A DNA stretch of 64,000 nucleotides. It comes from Lewinellaceae bacterium (lineage in GTDB: Bacteria > Bacteroidota > Bacteroidia > Chitinophagales > Saprospiraceae). Each line of letters begins with the position of its first letter. Position 1 is the stretch's first letter. The position numbers and the translations under genes were made by a program. The DNA lies in contig JACJYE010000003.1 of NCBI GenBank assembly GCA_020636255.1, positions 248,001-312,000 of the forward strand, in the 5' to 3' direction. Under the pieces are notes generated by a model. It had not been told where the DNA came from and did not search any database. It worked only from the letters and a program-made list of their open reading frames with translations. Positions 7,331 to 15,762 of the stretch are shown one piece after another.

Positions 7331-10068
7331 CAGAACCTGAAGTTATAGGAAAGCGACGGGATAACGAAAGGCATCATGGAAACCTGATAGGCTTTCACCG
7401 TTCCGTCGGATTCCTGTTTGAGGTAAGCATAAGAGGGGTTTCTCCGGGCATACAGATTGATCAGGGATATGTTCAGGCTCGATCCCCGGTCGCGGATGCC
7501 TTTCCGGTAAACGGTTATAGACAGGTCGAGGTGGTGGTTCTCATCCAGGTGAAAGCTGTTGCGCGGAGGGTAGTAATCGAGCACGAACCCTTCGATGGAA
7601 TAAGCCCCGGCGGGTATCGTAATCTTTTTTCCCGACAGATAAACCCAACGGCCTACGAGTACGATCTTGTCATTGACATCCCAGACGGCGGCCAGGGAAA
7701 CCGCGTGGGGCCGCAGAGCATCCGTAGGGAAAGGCCGGCCACCGACGGCATCATCGAAGCGGGCTTCAGCCGCCGAGAACGTATAACTCAGCCAGGGCCT
7801 GAAGTGGCCCGCGTTTTTGCGCAGCAGGCACTCGATGCCTTTGGCCCGCACCGCTCCAAAGATGAGGAGCGACTCCAGCGTGGCCGGCGCCACATCGGCC
7901 CTGGCGCCACTTTTAAAGCCAGGCTGGTTCTGCATCGACTTGTAATACAACCCCAGCGAGGCCTCATAGGCGCCTTCGGCCATACCCACCCTATATTCCA
8001 CCGACCAATGGTTGGCGTACTGGGGTTTGATCAGCTTGCTGGCCGGCAACCAGATATTAGCGGGATCGTTGGGCGTTGCGCGGGTGATGCGTTGGTCGTA
8101 CTGATAGGTGCGGTCATAGGCCAGCGTCAGCCACTGCCACTTGGCCAGGGCCAGGGAAAGCGACACCCTCGGCTCGATGCCATGATACAACCGGATGGTT
8201 TGCCCGGTAGCATAGTAAGCGGAGTCGGCCTTTGCGCCTTGTTCATCGTAATCGTACACGTACTGGCCGTTGCCCAAAACGGCAAACTGCGTGAGGTGCA
8301 CCCCATAATCGACGGCAAGCCCTTTGCGGGGGTTCCACTCGTGGGAAACGTACAGCCCGATCTTCCGTGCTGGCCGCCGGATGGTATCATCGGGCCCTGC
8401 CATTTCCGGCGACTCGGCCCGGTAGTGCGAAAAGCGGGCAAACCAGGCCCCGGCGCCGAATTTAAACAAACTACCCGGCGCCTGGTAATACTGAAAGTCT
8501 GTTTTCAGCAGGAAGCCCTCGATCGCCGTTCGCGAGGGAGGCCGGAGAAACGCTGCAAAGGCAAAGGCCGTATCGGCGATGCTCTCCCTGAACTGGTATT
8601 GAAAACCGTGGTAGATCAGAGATGTATTCTGGAAGAGCTTATCGTTGAAAAGGTAGTTCCACCGAAGGGTGAAAGCCTTATTACCCCATTGAGTACGGGC
8701 CTTCGTATCAAGAGGAAAAGCATTCTCAAGGTCAAAATTGGTTTCGTTGATGTCCTGCCCGAGATAACCTGAAAGGTAGGCCCGGCTTTTTGCCCCCAGG
8801 CGAAAGTTCGCTTTGGCGTTGAGGTCGGTAAAGGAGAATAGATCCCGGATGCCCGCTCCGGTTTTTTTCGAATACAACAGTGCGGAATACAGCTCCAGGT
8901 GGCTACGGCGGGCCGCCAGCAGAAAACTGGCCTTATCTTTAAGCAGAGGCCCTTCGGCTTTCAGGCGGGAGGCTATCAGGCCTACGCCGCCAGAGGCTTT
9001 AAAGCGCTCATCATTACCCTCCGCAGTACGGACATCGATCACAGAGGCCAGCCGGCCCTGGTATCTGGCCGGTATATGGTTCTTATACAGGTGCAGGTGT
9101 TTGACGACATCGGGGTTGAAAATGGAAAAGAGCCCCGCCAGGTGAGATTCGTAATAGATGGGAGCCTCGTCCAGCAAAAAGAGGTTCTGGCCCGATGCCC
9201 CGCCGCGCACGCTGATAGCGCCGATGGCATCACCAGAACTGTAAACGCCGGGCAATAACTGGAGGCTTTGCAAGACATCCTGTTCGCCCAGCAGGCCCGG
9301 CATCTCGTTAATGAGGTCCAGTTCTATTTCCTTTGCCGTCTGCGGCATATCCTTCCCGGCGCCTGTTTCTCCGGAGGCATCGGTGCTGATAATAATGGGC
9401 TGTAGCTGTGCCACTCCTGGTTTGAGCGCCATATCCAGCTGTTGGTTGCCGGCTAGTTCTACTATGGTATCCAGCGCTTCATAACCCAGGTAGCGCAGTT
9501 GGATGGTGTGGCTTCCGGGAGGCAAGGCCAAGGAATAAAAACCGTAGGCATTGGAAGCCGTACCAGCCTGTTTGCCCTCTTCCAAAATATAACAGCCAAT
9601 GAGCTCCTCTCCGCTGAGCGCATCCCTGATGAAACCGCTCAGGGTTAGCCGGAGTGTCGGAGGCTCTTCCTTCAACGGGTATACTACCAGATGAGTGCCA
9701 TCCAGCTTGTAGCCCAGTTTATGGCCTTCCAACAGTTCGTCGAGCACCCTGGCCAGGCGTACTTTCTCAAAGTCCTTATCCAGGCGGACATCGGGGATGT
9801 AATCCGCGCCATAGGTGAAAGACAAGCCCGTAGCCTGCTGGATCAATGCAAAGGCTTCCGTCAGGCTATTGCCATTCAGCCTCAGCGTGACTTTTTGCTG
9901 CAGGGGTGCTTCCTGAGCAAACAGGTGGCGGGCCATTGGCACTGTTAACAGGCCCGCCACCAGTATGAAGCGTAAGCATAGGGTGTTTCTCAAGGTGCAG
10001 CAGATTTTCTCTCCTGAAAAACAAAACTTTATTCTGCAAATTAAAGAATAATCATCAATAGATATCAC
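7330..10068 (-). CDS. STN-domain TonB-dependent outer-membrane receptor
   Basis: An outer-membrane transporter/signal transducer. After an export signal (about 30-51, ending 'HLFAQ') come an STN secretin/TonB domain (about 55-125), a carboxypeptidase-like domain ('GFIRDALSGEELIGCYIL', about 133-215), a plug (about 230-350; 'AISVRGGASGQNLFLLDEAPIYY') and a beta-barrel ending in the aromatic 'LSYNFRF'. STN domains relay ligand binding to FecR-type anti-sigma factors, and one is encoded in the same unit. The listed GTG start overlaps the upstream stop (GTGA), but the signal peptide would fit better from an internal TTG near residue 27, so the start is uncertain. The substrate is unknown. Confidence 0.88.
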   Translation of the reverse strand: MISIDDYSLICRIKFCFSGEKICCTLRNTLCLRFILVAGLLTVPMARHLFAQEAPLQQKVTLRLNGNSLTEAFALIQQATGLSFTYGADYIPDVRLDKDFEKVRLARVLDELLEGHKLGYKLDGTHLVVYPLKEEPPTLRLTLSGFIRDALSGEELIGCYILEEGKQAGTASNAYGFYSLALPPGSHTIQLRYLGYEALDTIVELAGNQQLDMALKPGVAQLQPIIISTDASGETGAGKDMPQTAKEIELDLINEMPGLLGEQDVLQSLQLLPGVYSSGDAIGAISVRGGASGQNLFLLDEAPIYYESHLAGLFSIFNPDVVKHLHLYKNHIPARYQGRLASVIDVRTAEGNDERFKASGGVGLIASRLKAEGPLLKDKASFLLAARRSHLELYSALLYSKKTGAGIRDLFSFTDLNAKANFRLGAKSRAYLSGYLGQDINETNFDLENAFPLDTKARTQWGNKAFTLRWNYLFNDKLFQNTSLIYHGFQYQFRESIADTAFAFAAFLRPPSRTAIEGFLLKTDFQYYQAPGSLFKFGAGAWFARFSHYRAESPEMAGPDDTIRRPARKIGLYVSHEWNPRKGLAVDYGVHLTQFAVLGNGQYVYDYDEQGAKADSAYYATGQTIRLYHGIEPRVSLSLALAKWQWLTLAYDRTYQYDQRITRATPNDPANIWLPASKLIKPQYANHWSVEYRVGMAEGAYEASLGLYYKSMQNQPGFKSGARADVAPATLESLLIFGAVRAKGIECLLRKNAGHFRPWLSYTFSAAEARFDDAVGGRPFPTDALRPHAVSLAAVWDVNDKIVLVGRWVYLSGKKITIPAGAYSIEGFVLDYYPPRNSFHLDENHHLDLSITVYRKGIRDRGSSLNISLINLYARRNPSYAYLKQESDGTVKAYQVSMMPFVIPSLSYNFRF

Positions 10069-11321
10069 TTAACAGAAAAATCTATTTGTTCCGTTTTGCC
10101 TTCTTCCAGCTGAAGGATAAACCGTTTCTCTTCTTTTCCATCGGCCACCGTCACCAGAACGGTATTGGGTTTGACCCTTCCGGCAGAGATACTATGGATG
10201 TAAAGGGTATTGCGCTCGCCCTGCCAAAGGTGGAGTTCCAGGCACTGTGGAGTTTTCTGCAGCTCTGCATCCCGGAGCAGGTAAGCGCCCCTGTAGCTGA
10301 CGGAAATGATATCGCCGTCTGGGAAACCGTTATCCCGGATACATACCGTGGCTGTCTTGCTGTCCAGGCTGAGGGCCATAGCTGGGGGGCTATCGGGCAT
10401 GGGTAATGGCGGCAGTACGGTGCTGTCGGTTGGCTGCCGGATATCGGCGGCAGTGGTTGGGATGTTATCCTGTGGCTGTGGCGTGGGCAAAGCCGTTTCC
10501 TGCTGTGGCGCCGGAGGCAGCATGGCCACAGCGGGCCCGGAAGCTTTTTGTTCCCTCCAGGGAGTGAAGGACAGCCCGCCGTTAAAATGGCCATCGAGGT
10601 AAGCTCCGGTAACCCGATCGTAATTATCGGGGTTTAAAAACGGATTTACGGTGCCTATCTGCAGGAACACCTTCACGTATTTGTACCCAAGGCCCAGGGT
10701 CAGTACAGGTTCTACTGTAGCGAAACCAAAGCGGCTTTTCTCGATGGCCTCCCCTCCCCTGCGGTGCTGGTAATCGGAGAAATTAACCCAGGCGAGCCGG
10801 GTAGTGATGGCGGCATCCAGAACGCGCGTCCGGATGCCAAAGCCGGGCTGCAGGAACAGGCGCTGGTAGTTGCTCCGGTAGGTGTCATAATTATTATAGC
10901 CATTGTTAATATCGTAAACGCTTCTGTCTTCCGACCAGGCGGCGCCGGCGCCGGCAAACACCTCTGCCCGCCCTCTGTTAAAGCCGTTCCTGTTGGGCCA
11001 AAAGGCTTTGTACGTACCGAGCCCCGCCTCCACCAGATCCTGCCTGAAACCACTCCATTCCTGCTGTTGGCGTTGGCCCATAAGGGAGCCGCTGGCCATT
11101 ACGGCCAGCTGATCGGACAATGCGTAGGAGCCCTGCAGGTCGAACGAGGCCTCCGGCGCCATGCCTGTACCACCTATGGCAGCTCTGAAATCGCCCTTCT
11201 CGCCCAGCAGCGGGGTGTTGATCATATTGGGAATATAGAGTGTGGGGCTGCAGCTGCCGGCCAGCAGATTGGCCAGTATTGCTGCCGCAAACAGGGTATT
11301 GCAGTGCTTTTTCATGGTCAT
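10065..11321 (-). CDS. Lipoprotein with beta-barrel-like region and C-terminal secreted-type domain
   Basis: A 418-residue protein of unknown function. A lipobox 'LLAGSC' (Cys about 24) follows a short hydrophobic signal. Residues about 30-250 alternate in a pattern resembling outer-membrane barrel proteins ('AGLGTYKAFWPN', 'LTLGLGYKYVKVFLQIG'). A Pro/Gln-rich linker (about 262-310) leads to a beta domain (about 318-418) with 'DNGFPDGDIISVSYRGAYLL' and 'NTLYIHSISAGRVKPNT'. It overlaps the receptor gene by 4 nt, indicating translational coupling. It may assist the receptor at the cell surface; this is inferred only from position. Confidence 0.7.
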   Translation of the reverse strand: MTMKKHCNTLFAAAILANLLAGSCSPTLYIPNMINTPLLGEKGDFRAAIGGTGMAPEASFDLQGSYALSDQLAVMASGSLMGQRQQQEWSGFRQDLVEAGLGTYKAFWPNRNGFNRGRAEVFAGAGAAWSEDRSVYDINNGYNNYDTYRSNYQRLFLQPGFGIRTRVLDAAITTRLAWVNFSDYQHRRGGEAIEKSRFGFATVEPVLTLGLGYKYVKVFLQIGTVNPFLNPDNYDRVTGAYLDGHFNGGLSFTPWREQKASGPAVAMLPPAPQQETALPTPQPQDNIPTTAADIRQPTDSTVLPPLPMPDSPPAMALSLDSKTATVCIRDNGFPDGDIISVSYRGAYLLRDAELQKTPQCLELHLWQGERNTLYIHSISAGRVKPNTVLVTVADGKEEKRFILQLEEGKTEQIDFSVK

Positions 11322-11329
11322 TTATTTTT

Positions 11330-11489
11330 AGGGGCCGGAGAAGAATAACTTCCCCATTTGATACGGCTCTTTTCCCGCCAGGCTGCGTTGCTCGTCGGTC
11401 AGGTAGCTCCGGCTATCTTCCCTCCTCGCGCCTTGCCTGGCGAAAAAATAGCTCGCCTGAAATGAGAATCTTATTTTTCTCCGGCCCCT
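11330..11489. repeat. 160-bp inverted-repeat element between two genes of the Fec-like unit
   Basis: The ends AGGGGCCGGAGAA and TTCTCCGGCCCCT are perfect complements, and the similarity continues inward with mismatches for about 30 bp. A second nested pair, CGCCAGGC / GCCTGGCG, lies inside. There is no reading frame. It fits a small non-autonomous palindromic repeat. No target duplication was recognised. Confidence 0.65.
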
Positions 11490-11495
11490 TAGCTT

Positions 11496-12629
11496 TCATT
11501 GTTTTACCAGTTCGTTACTATACAGCAGAGCGCCATCCCCGGAAGTTATGCGTAGGAAATACAGGCCTGCCGGGATGTCGCCAAGGCTGCATGCGAAATC
11601 GCCTTTGCCTTTATCGATGCGGGATTGGCGCAACAGAGCGCCCGAAGCATTGTACAGGGAAAGCTGAGCGCCGGCAGGGATATTACCGGAAAGGAATACC
11701 TGCTCCGGAGCGGGATTGGGATAAACCGTGATCGGGACAGCGCCAGCTGCTGCATACGTACCCACCATCGTATATTCGAAAGGCGCCGTATCCAGCATAC
11801 AGCCATCTTTAAACAACCTGGCCGTATAGGTACCGAAAGTAGCCGGCACAATGCGGAATGTATTTTCCCCGGCGATCAGCTGGCCGTCGAGGTACCATTG
11901 GAACAACATGCCGTCAGGGGTAATCCCCATTGCCTCCAGGTTCACGGCCAGGAAATCGCCGGATTGCTCGATCACGGGCAGCCCTACCTGCACAGTAGTG
12001 GATTGTGTGTATGTGCTGGCAGGAGGTTCGGTAGTATAAGATACCGTCAAATCGCCATCCGTTACGGTAGCGTTTCCAATGCCGCCATCTATCCATACCG
12101 AACCGAGGTAATCATTTGCCGCCAGCGCGTCATAATCCCAAACTTTGACCTCATATTGTTCATCCGACAGCAGGCCTGCCAGGCTCAGCACTACCGGCCC
12201 GCTAGCAGGGTTCTGGGTAACCGTATTGGTCTGGAACATCAGGTTGCCCTGCGCATCGTAAACGCGGGCATAGAGGTCGGGCACGTTATCGAATATTTCC
12301 CACCAATTGCCCGGAATGCTCAGGATGCTCATGTGCAAAAGCAGGCGTTGCCCGGCAGCCGGCGTGACGGTGAGCGTGATCGTATACTGCCCGGGCTCCT
12401 GGTAATTGACCGTACCGGGCCCGGACAGGCCATAGGTGAGCCCGTTGCCGAAATCCCAGTGATAAGCCTCCGCGCCAGTGATGACATTCGTAATGGCAAC
12501 GTCCATCGGATTACATATCGGGCCGCGGTCTACGTTGAAGAGGGTAATGTCCTGAGCAAAAAGGCCCTGGATAAAAAGCATGGCAACACTAAGGGTGATG
12601 AGGGTGTAATACTGCTTCGGTTTCATCAT
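11496..12629 (-). CDS. Secreted PKD/C2-like protein with T9SS sorting domain
   Basis: A 377-residue secreted protein with a signal peptide (1-25, ending 'GLFAQ'). A PKD module follows ('YHWDFGNG', then 'YQEPGQYTITLTVT', about 30-88), then a C2-like beta sandwich (about 105-190, 'DLYARVYDAQGNLMF', 'YEVKVWDYDALAANDYLG'), an Ig-like strand region and a T9SS C-terminal domain (from 'ITVYPNPAPEQVFLSG', about 299-377). It lies between fecR and the lipoprotein gene, so it may belong to the same regulon, although a 160-bp repeat separates it from the next gene. The role is unknown. Confidence 0.8.
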   Translation of the reverse strand: MMKPKQYYTLITLSVAMLFIQGLFAQDITLFNVDRGPICNPMDVAITNVITGAEAYHWDFGNGLTYGLSGPGTVNYQEPGQYTITLTVTPAAGQRLLLHMSILSIPGNWWEIFDNVPDLYARVYDAQGNLMFQTNTVTQNPASGPVVLSLAGLLSDEQYEVKVWDYDALAANDYLGSVWIDGGIGNATVTDGDLTVSYTTEPPASTYTQSTTVQVGLPVIEQSGDFLAVNLEAMGITPDGMLFQWYLDGQLIAGENTFRIVPATFGTYTARLFKDGCMLDTAPFEYTMVGTYAAAGAVPITVYPNPAPEQVFLSGNIPAGAQLSLYNASGALLRQSRIDKGKGDFACSLGDIPAGLYFLRITSGDGALLYSNELVKQ

Positions 12630-12787
12630 TTCCTGGTTTTGGTGAATAGATAAAATCGGTGTTCAAGGGTATGTACGCAGGAAATGAGGGGTACCCCCAA
12701 AGAGGCCGCACGTCGGTACGTCGCACGTCGAATGTTAGCGGGCTGGGGGGTGCAATAATCGGGGATCAGCAATCAACATTCAGCATT

Positions 12788-13786
12788 TCAATCCGCAGAC
12801 GAGAGGATGATCTGCTGGCCGTCTTTGCGGAAGGAGATGCCCAGGGTGATGGACAGGCGTTCGAAGAAGCTGTCGACAGGGCCCCGGAGGTTGACGGTGT
12901 CGGAATAGAGGCTGTTGCCGATGCCGGGAGGGCTGACGACCCGGATGTTGTACTGGCGCTCCAGGGCGAGGAATATTTCGCTGAGGGGGGTATCTCTGAA
13001 CACCAGCCGCCCTTCCAGCCAGGCCATGGCCGTTTCGGGTTCATAGGGCGCCCTCCGGAATTCAGCGGTGGGGGTATCGTACTCGGCGGCCTGCCCGGCC
13101 TGCACTTCGAGGCCTTCGGAAGCAAAGTTGCGGAACCTGACGGCGCCTTCCGATACGGCCAGCCCTATTACCGGGCTTCCGGAATACGCTTTGAGGTTAA
13201 AGGCCGTACCCAGTACGCGTACATAAGCCTGGCCGATATCGACAATGAAAGGCTGTGAAGCGTTTTTCACCACTTCAAAATAAGCTTCGCCGGCCATGCT
13301 CAGGCGGCGCTCCCCTTTTCCGTAGGAAGGAGGGATCAGCAGGTAGGAATCGGCATTGAGCCGAACGCTGCTTCCATCGGGCAGGGTGTACTGAAGGGTT
13401 TGGCCCCGAGGGGCCACCACCCGTTCCGCCAAAGGCGGGGAGGATTGGGGAGCGAGCATAGTATACAACAACCAGCCAAAGCCCAGCAGCAGCAGCAGGC
13501 CTGCGGCATAGCGCAGCAGGGGTTGCCATGGCAGCCGCGCCAAACGCCCTGTGCTGTTTCCCGATCCTCCGATCTTTTCCTTCACCTTACGCCAATCCGC
13601 TTCCCGGCCCAGTTCGAGGGCCCAGTCCATCTCCGACAGCTGGCCTGCTACCTGGCGGAGCTGCCCGAAATGCTGGCGGTTGGCGGCGCCTTCCTTCAGC
13701 CAGGCTTCCAGCAGCATCTCTTCCTCCTCAGAGGCCGTGCCTTCCAGGTGTTTCAGGATCAGTATGTTCACTTGTTCCTCGCTCAT
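12788..13786 (-). CDS. FecR-family anti-sigma factor
   Basis: An inner-membrane anti-sigma factor that holds the ECF sigma factor until its periplasmic part is contacted by an STN receptor. An N-terminal cytosolic segment (1-85) precedes one membrane helix ('LRYAAGLLLLLGFGWLLYTML', about 91-111), the FecR beta domain (about 120-220, 'VVAPRGQTLQYTLPDGSSVRLN') and the C-terminal DUF4974/STN-like domain ('LVFRDTPLSEIFLALERQYNI', about 258-330). The start overlaps the sigma-factor stop (ATGA). Length and domain order are normal for the family. Confidence 0.92.
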   Translation of the reverse strand: MSEEQVNILILKHLEGTASEEEEMLLEAWLKEGAANRQHFGQLRQVAGQLSEMDWALELGREADWRKVKEKIGGSGNSTGRLARLPWQPLLRYAAGLLLLLGFGWLLYTMLAPQSSPPLAERVVAPRGQTLQYTLPDGSSVRLNADSYLLIPPSYGKGERRLSMAGEAYFEVVKNASQPFIVDIGQAYVRVLGTAFNLKAYSGSPVIGLAVSEGAVRFRNFASEGLEVQAGQAAEYDTPTAEFRRAPYEPETAMAWLEGRLVFRDTPLSEIFLALERQYNIRVVSPPGIGNSLYSDTVNLRGPVDSFFERLSITLGISFRKDGQQIILSSAD

Positions 13787-14487
13787 GCCATGGCTATTGA
13801 AAACAGTTTATCACTACTCAGTACGCCTGTGCACCGCCGGCACCCCCAAGGGCGAAGGCTAAAGGGGTGTTTTATCGCGAAAAAAAGGAAAACATGGCGC
13901 AACTGTGCTACCGCCGCTCCGCCCATTGCAGCCAGTATTGCGGCCAGCAACAGGCTGGCCAGCCCGCTGCCACCGGAGGGTTTATCCCGTTCGAAGAGCC
14001 GGCGGCGGATGCGTTTGAGGGCGATGCCGATCTGGTTCTCTACCGTTTTGACGGAAAGGCCCAGTTGCTCGGCCACCTGGCTGTAGCTCAGGCCTTCGCG
14101 CCGGCTGAGCAGGAATATTTCGCGGCATTTATCGGGCAACTGCTCCACCTCTTCATAGATGGCGGCCTGCAGCTCAGCCGCTTCGATCTCGGCCTCGATG
14201 CCGTGCTGTTCGTCGGCCAGGCTATGCTGAAGGAGCTCCAGCGGGGCGCCCGGCAATTGTTTTCGGCGCAGATGGCTGATGCAGCGGTTGCGCGCGGAGA
14301 CGTAGAGGTAAGCCCTGATGTTGCCTTCGGGGTCGAGGCTCTCCCGGTTCTTCCACAGGCTGATGAACACATCCTGCACTACTTCCCGGGCATCTTCCGA
14401 AGAGCGGAGCTGGCCATTGGCATAGGCCACCAGGGCAGTGTAGTACTGCTGAAAAAGGCGTTCCAGGCCGGCTTCGTCGAGCCCCAT
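13783..14487 (-). CDS. ECF sigma-70 factor with unusual hydrophobic tail
   Basis: An RNA polymerase sigma factor of the Bacteroidota Fec-type ECF group. Region 2 (about 8-75) includes 'FQQYYTALVAYANGQLRSSEDAREVVQDVFISLWKN' split around its core helices. Region 4 (about 118-172) has 'LPDKCREIFLLSRREGLSY' and 'SVKTVENQIGIALKRIRRRL'. After residue ~180 the protein continues with a 20-residue hydrophobic stretch and a Cys/Arg-rich tail to residue 234, longer than usual for the family. The gene overlaps fecR by 4 nt, so the pair is translationally coupled and probably controls the downstream receptor genes. Confidence 0.93.
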   Translation of the reverse strand: MGLDEAGLERLFQQYYTALVAYANGQLRSSEDAREVVQDVFISLWKNRESLDPEGNIRAYLYVSARNRCISHLRRKQLPGAPLELLQHSLADEQHGIEAEIEAAELQAAIYEEVEQLPDKCREIFLLSRREGLSYSQVAEQLGLSVKTVENQIGIALKRIRRRLFERDKPSGGSGLASLLLAAILAAMGGAAVAQLRHVFLFFAIKHPFSLRPWGCRRCTGVLSSDKLFSIAMA

Positions 14488-14569
14488 AGCGTTGGTTTTA
14501 CTTTGGTTATCAGCGGCTGATCAGACAAATATAAGAGAATGGGATGAAAAGCTGCACAAGAACACCTTA

Positions 14570-15313
14570 TCAGCGCAGGCCCAAAGCGGCCATAACGGCC
14601 TCCTTCTTTCGCCGCGACAGCGGCACTTCCGAGCCATCCGCCAGCTGAAGCAAACTGCCCTCCTGCAGGAGCAGTTTTTTTATACAACTAAGTTTGACGA
14701 TATGAGATTGGTGGGTTCTGATGAACTGGCCGGCGGGCAACAACTCTTCGTAAGTTTTCAGGTTTTTGGAAGCGATCACCCGTTCGCCGCCCTGAAGGTA
14801 GAAGGTAGAATAATTACCATCGCCGTTGATGCGGATGATGGATGCGATATCGATGAAATGAAAGCCATCGGAAGAGGATATAGTGAGTTGCTCCGGTTGT
14901 TTACCGTTCAGCGCCTGGATGAAGTTTTCCAATTGATAGCCATCGAGCCGGGAAGCGCTCTTCCTGCGGGCCTTTTCCACTGCCTCCTGCAGCTGGGCCG
15001 GGTCGATGGGTTTGAGCAGGTAGTCGATAGCATGGTAACGGAAAGCTTTGATGGCATAATCGCTGTGCCCGGTGGTGAAGATGAGCTGAAAGGGTGCTTC
15101 TTTCAGTTGTTCCAGCAATTCAAAGCCCGTCTCTTCCCCGATGTGGACATCCAGGAACACCAACTCCGGCCGCTTTTCGCGAAGCAGCGCCATACCGTCA
15201 GCCACCGAACTGGCATGGCCTATTATCCGGACATTGGGGCAGTATAGCGCCAGCAAGCCAGCTAGAGATTGTATGGCGTGGGCTTCGTCGTCGATGAGGA
15301 TAGCGTGGAGCAT
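14570..15313 (-). CDS. LytTR-family response regulator
   Basis: A 247-residue two-component regulator. The receiver domain (1-120) has the acidic pair D8/D9, the phosphoacceptor D55 in 'LVFLDVHIG' and Lys in 'YLLKPID'. The LytTR DNA-binding domain (about 145-245) has 'FIRTHQSHIVKLSCIKKLLL'. Its natural partner is a LytS-type kinase normally encoded just upstream. Here only a deletion remnant of such a kinase is present (15377-15530), so the regulator may be orphaned or served by the paralogous kinase at 25609-28641 (inference). Confidence 0.93.
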   Translation of the reverse strand: MLHAILIDDEAHAIQSLAGLLALYCPNVRIIGHASSVADGMALLREKRPELVFLDVHIGEETGFELLEQLKEAPFQLIFTTGHSDYAIKAFRYHAIDYLLKPIDPAQLQEAVEKARRKSASRLDGYQLENFIQALNGKQPEQLTISSSDGFHFIDIASIIRINGDGNYSTFYLQGGERVIASKNLKTYEELLPAGQFIRTHQSHIVKLSCIKKLLLQEGSLLQLADGSEVPLSRRKKEAVMAALGLR

Positions 15314-15376
15314 GGGGTGGATGGTGTATTTGCTATCGTAATATCTTGTCTGTGCATGCCTGAGACTTTGTGGTTC

Positions 15377-15530
15377 CTAAAGTGGGAAAACCACCCGCAG
15401 CACAGGAGCGCGTGCGACGGTTCCTCTTTCGACAGCCTGTAGATGGCGCGTTCTCCACGAAGGGCCGGGGGTGCGCTGGGCGGGCCAGGCAGCTTAAAAG
15501 CAGGGTTAGCGGTGGTGTTCTTGTGTTCAT
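15377..15530 (-). pseudogene. Deletion remnant of a LytS-type sensor kinase
   Basis: The start 'MNTRTPPLTLLLSCLA' matches the first residues of the kinase at 25609-28641 ('MNTRTLPLTLLLTCLA'). After about 25 codons the sequence jumps to the ATP-binding N-box region ('PFVENA', then 'YRLSK' in a shifted frame), which in the intact gene lies ~2.6 kb further on. In the intact paralogue both junction sites contain TAGGGCTGG (25940-25948 and 28559-28567), so deletion between short direct repeats explains the join. The 5' flank is also about 80-85% similar for ~90 nt by eye. The remnant sits directly before the LytTR regulator gene. Confidence 0.8.
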
Positions 15531-15762
15531 TGCGGTTGAGGGTTTAGGCCGCCCAGAAAGAAATGGCTCATGTTGCCAACTACTGGCAATTTACGTAAAA
15601 TACAGGCAAAGGTTCCAGTTTTTTCAGTACCGATTGTCCACCTCTGCGCGCCGTATTTTCATTGAGGCCTGCCGGATTTACATTCGGGACAGTGCCGGAG
15701 GGCTTTATGGTTATTTTGGAGGGGCGTCCTGATTTTAAAGAAACTCATTATAATCCAGCATC

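Noticed and set aside
7228..8772. 514-codon plus-strand frame opposite the TonB receptor gene
   Set aside because: The opposite strand encodes an unmistakable receptor. This frame has no recognisable domain and mirrors third-position GC bias.
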